Source: Porticoccaceae bacterium (lineage in GTDB: Bacteria; Pseudomonadota; Gammaproteobacteria; Pseudomonadales; Porticoccaceae). From it: a stretch of DNA of 6,394 nucleotides. Under the pieces are notes generated by a model. That model worked only from the letters and a program-made list of their open reading frames with translations. It ran no database searches and had not been told where the DNA came from. The position numbers were made by a program, and so were the translations under genes. Shown here one piece after another: positions 5,679-6,394 of this stretch (positions within the stretch are counted from its first letter, which is position 1; every line of letters starts with the position of its first letter). Location: positions 1 to 6,394 of the forward strand of contig JAFMBU010000095.1 of assembly GCA_017858295.1 (NCBI GenBank). Direction: 5' to 3'.

Positions 5679-6284
5679 ATGGATCGTCTCACTGCTAGAC
5701 AACAACAAATTTTTGATTTGATTCGCGACAATATTGAAGACACTGGCTACCCGCCAACGCGTGCAGAGATTGCTCAACAGCTTGGCTTTAAGTCAGCCAA
5801 TGCGGCGGAGGACCATTTGCGTGCACTGGCCCGAAAAGGGGTTATTGAGATGATTCCGGGAGCCTCTAGGGGTATACGCATTGTCGAGCAGTTTTGTGGC
5901 ATTCCGATTATCGGACGAGTTGCAGCTGGCGAGCCGATTCTGGCAGAGCAGCATATTGAGGACTACCAAGAGGTGCCATCGAGCACATTCCAGCCTCACG
6001 CTGATTACTTTTTGCGTGTTCAGGGTCAGAGCATGATCAATGTCGGCATTATGGATGGGGATCTACTGGCTGTGCATCAGCAGCCCACTGCGGAGAATTC
6101 ACAGATTGTGGTGGCGCGCGTGGATGGTGAGGTAACGGTAAAACGACTTAAGCGCACCCGCAGCAAGCATGAGATTCATTTGCTGCCAGAGAATCACGAC
6201 TACTCGCCAATATTGGTGGACCTGCGGGCGCAGGATTTTGCTATTGAAGGTCTCGCGGTTGGCGTGGTGCGGGTTAGTATTTAA
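5679..6284 (+). CDS. lexA: LexA, SOS-response repressor and self-cleaving protease
   Basis: LexA represses DNA-damage genes as a dimer and cleaves itself when RecA filaments form on single-stranded DNA. The 201-aa protein is of normal length and close to E. coli LexA throughout. The N-terminal winged helix-turn-helix includes LTARQQQIFDLI (4-15), PPTRAEIAQQLGFKS (25-39) and the NAAEDHLRAL segment (41-50). The cleavage site is Ala83-Gly84 in GRVAAGEP (79-86). The catalytic dyad is Ser118 (GQSM, 116-119) and Lys155 (EVTVKRLK, 151-158), one less than the E. coli numbers 119 and 156. All functional residues are present. The start at 5679 is fixed by the MDRLTARQQ alignment and an AGAGGA ribosome binding site. 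The gene is autoregulated through the LexA box at 5626-5641 and is followed by a hairpin terminator. Confidence 0.98.
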   Translation: MDRLTARQQQIFDLIRDNIEDTGYPPTRAEIAQQLGFKSANAAEDHLRALARKGVIEMIPGASRGIRIVEQFCGIPIIGRVAAGEPILAEQHIEDYQEVPSSTFQPHADYFLRVQGQSMINVGIMDGDLLAVHQQPTAENSQIVVARVDGEVTVKRLKRTRSKHEIHLLPENHDYSPILVDLRAQDFAIEGLAVGVVRVSI

Positions 6285-6324
6285 AGCATCTAAAAACCTG
6301 TTACAGGCTTATTTAATGTCCACG

Positions 6325-6365
6325 GCCACCGGCGTCAGATATATCTGACTACGGTGGCGTTTGTT
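6325..6365 (+). terminator. Probable intrinsic terminator of lexA
   Basis: GCCACCG (6325-6331) pairs with CGGTGGC (6352-6358). Inside, separated by a 2-by-2 internal loop, is a perfect 16-nt palindrome GTCAGATATATCTGAC (6334-6349). The long stem is followed by GTTTGTT (6359-6365), a broken but T-rich tail. It lies 40 nt beyond the lexA stop, fitting the end of a monocistronic transcript. Confidence 0.6.
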
Positions 6366-6369
6366 AGGC

Positions 6370-6394
6370 TTGTAACTCTTGTAACTCTTGTAAC
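6370..6394. repeat. 9-nt tandem repeat at the window end
   Basis: The unit TTGTAACTC occurs at 6370-6378 and 6379-6387, and its first seven bases recur at 6388-6394, where the window stops. It may continue beyond the edge. Confidence 0.65.

Noticed and set aside
6297..6307. CCTGTTACAGG as a second LexA box after lexA
   Set aside because: The CTG and CAG half-sites are far too close (three bases instead of ten). On the minus strand it could form a small hairpin before a T-run, but no minus-strand gene is visible to be terminated.

Overview
This looks like a chromosomal housekeeping segment of a gammaproteobacterium with moderate GC. The LexA, NagZ and Blc-type lipocalin proteins are close in sequence to those of E. 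coli and Pseudomonas, and the MscS-family protein closely resembles E. coli YnaI. An aquatic or marine lineage (for example Cellvibrionales or a relative) is a guess from the combination with a DUF6763-like protein; I cannot fix the genus.

Layout from left to right. Positions 1-121 hold no gene but a compact repeat block (a 14-bp palindrome, a short hairpin and three 22-nt tandem units) directly downstream of the lipocalin stop codon. Positions 122-1856 carry a minus-strand operon, read right to left. It starts with a 49-codon small ORF that has a strong ribosome binding site, followed by an unrecognised polytopic membrane protein coupled to it by an ATGA overlap, and ends with a Blc-like outer-membrane lipocalin lipoprotein. 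Positions 1857-2111 are a noncoding leader with two hairpins and a 15-nt tandem repeat. Positions 2112-4302, also on the minus strand, carry nagZ followed by a YnaI-type mechanosensitive channel, probably cotranscribed. The 254-bp divergent gap at 4303-4556 leads to a small acidic DUF6763-like protein on the plus strand. This gene faces a LOG-family (TIGR00730-type) nucleotide phosphoribohydrolase on the minus strand (4918-5571). The last 107-bp divergent gap holds a perfect LexA box overlapping a TATAAT -10 element, and lexA follows on the plus strand with a strong hairpin terminator. The window ends in a 9-nt tandem repeat.

Functionally, much of the window concerns the cell envelope and stress: the lipocalin (outer-membrane lipid handling), NagZ (peptidoglycan recycling), the channel (osmotic downshock) and LexA (SOS response). 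nagZ and lexA also lie close together in Pseudomonas, so this neighbourhood is probably ancestral. I see no defence system, CRISPR array, transposase, tRNA or rRNA. The least explained part is the small ORF, its structured leader and the unknown membrane protein at 769-1923.
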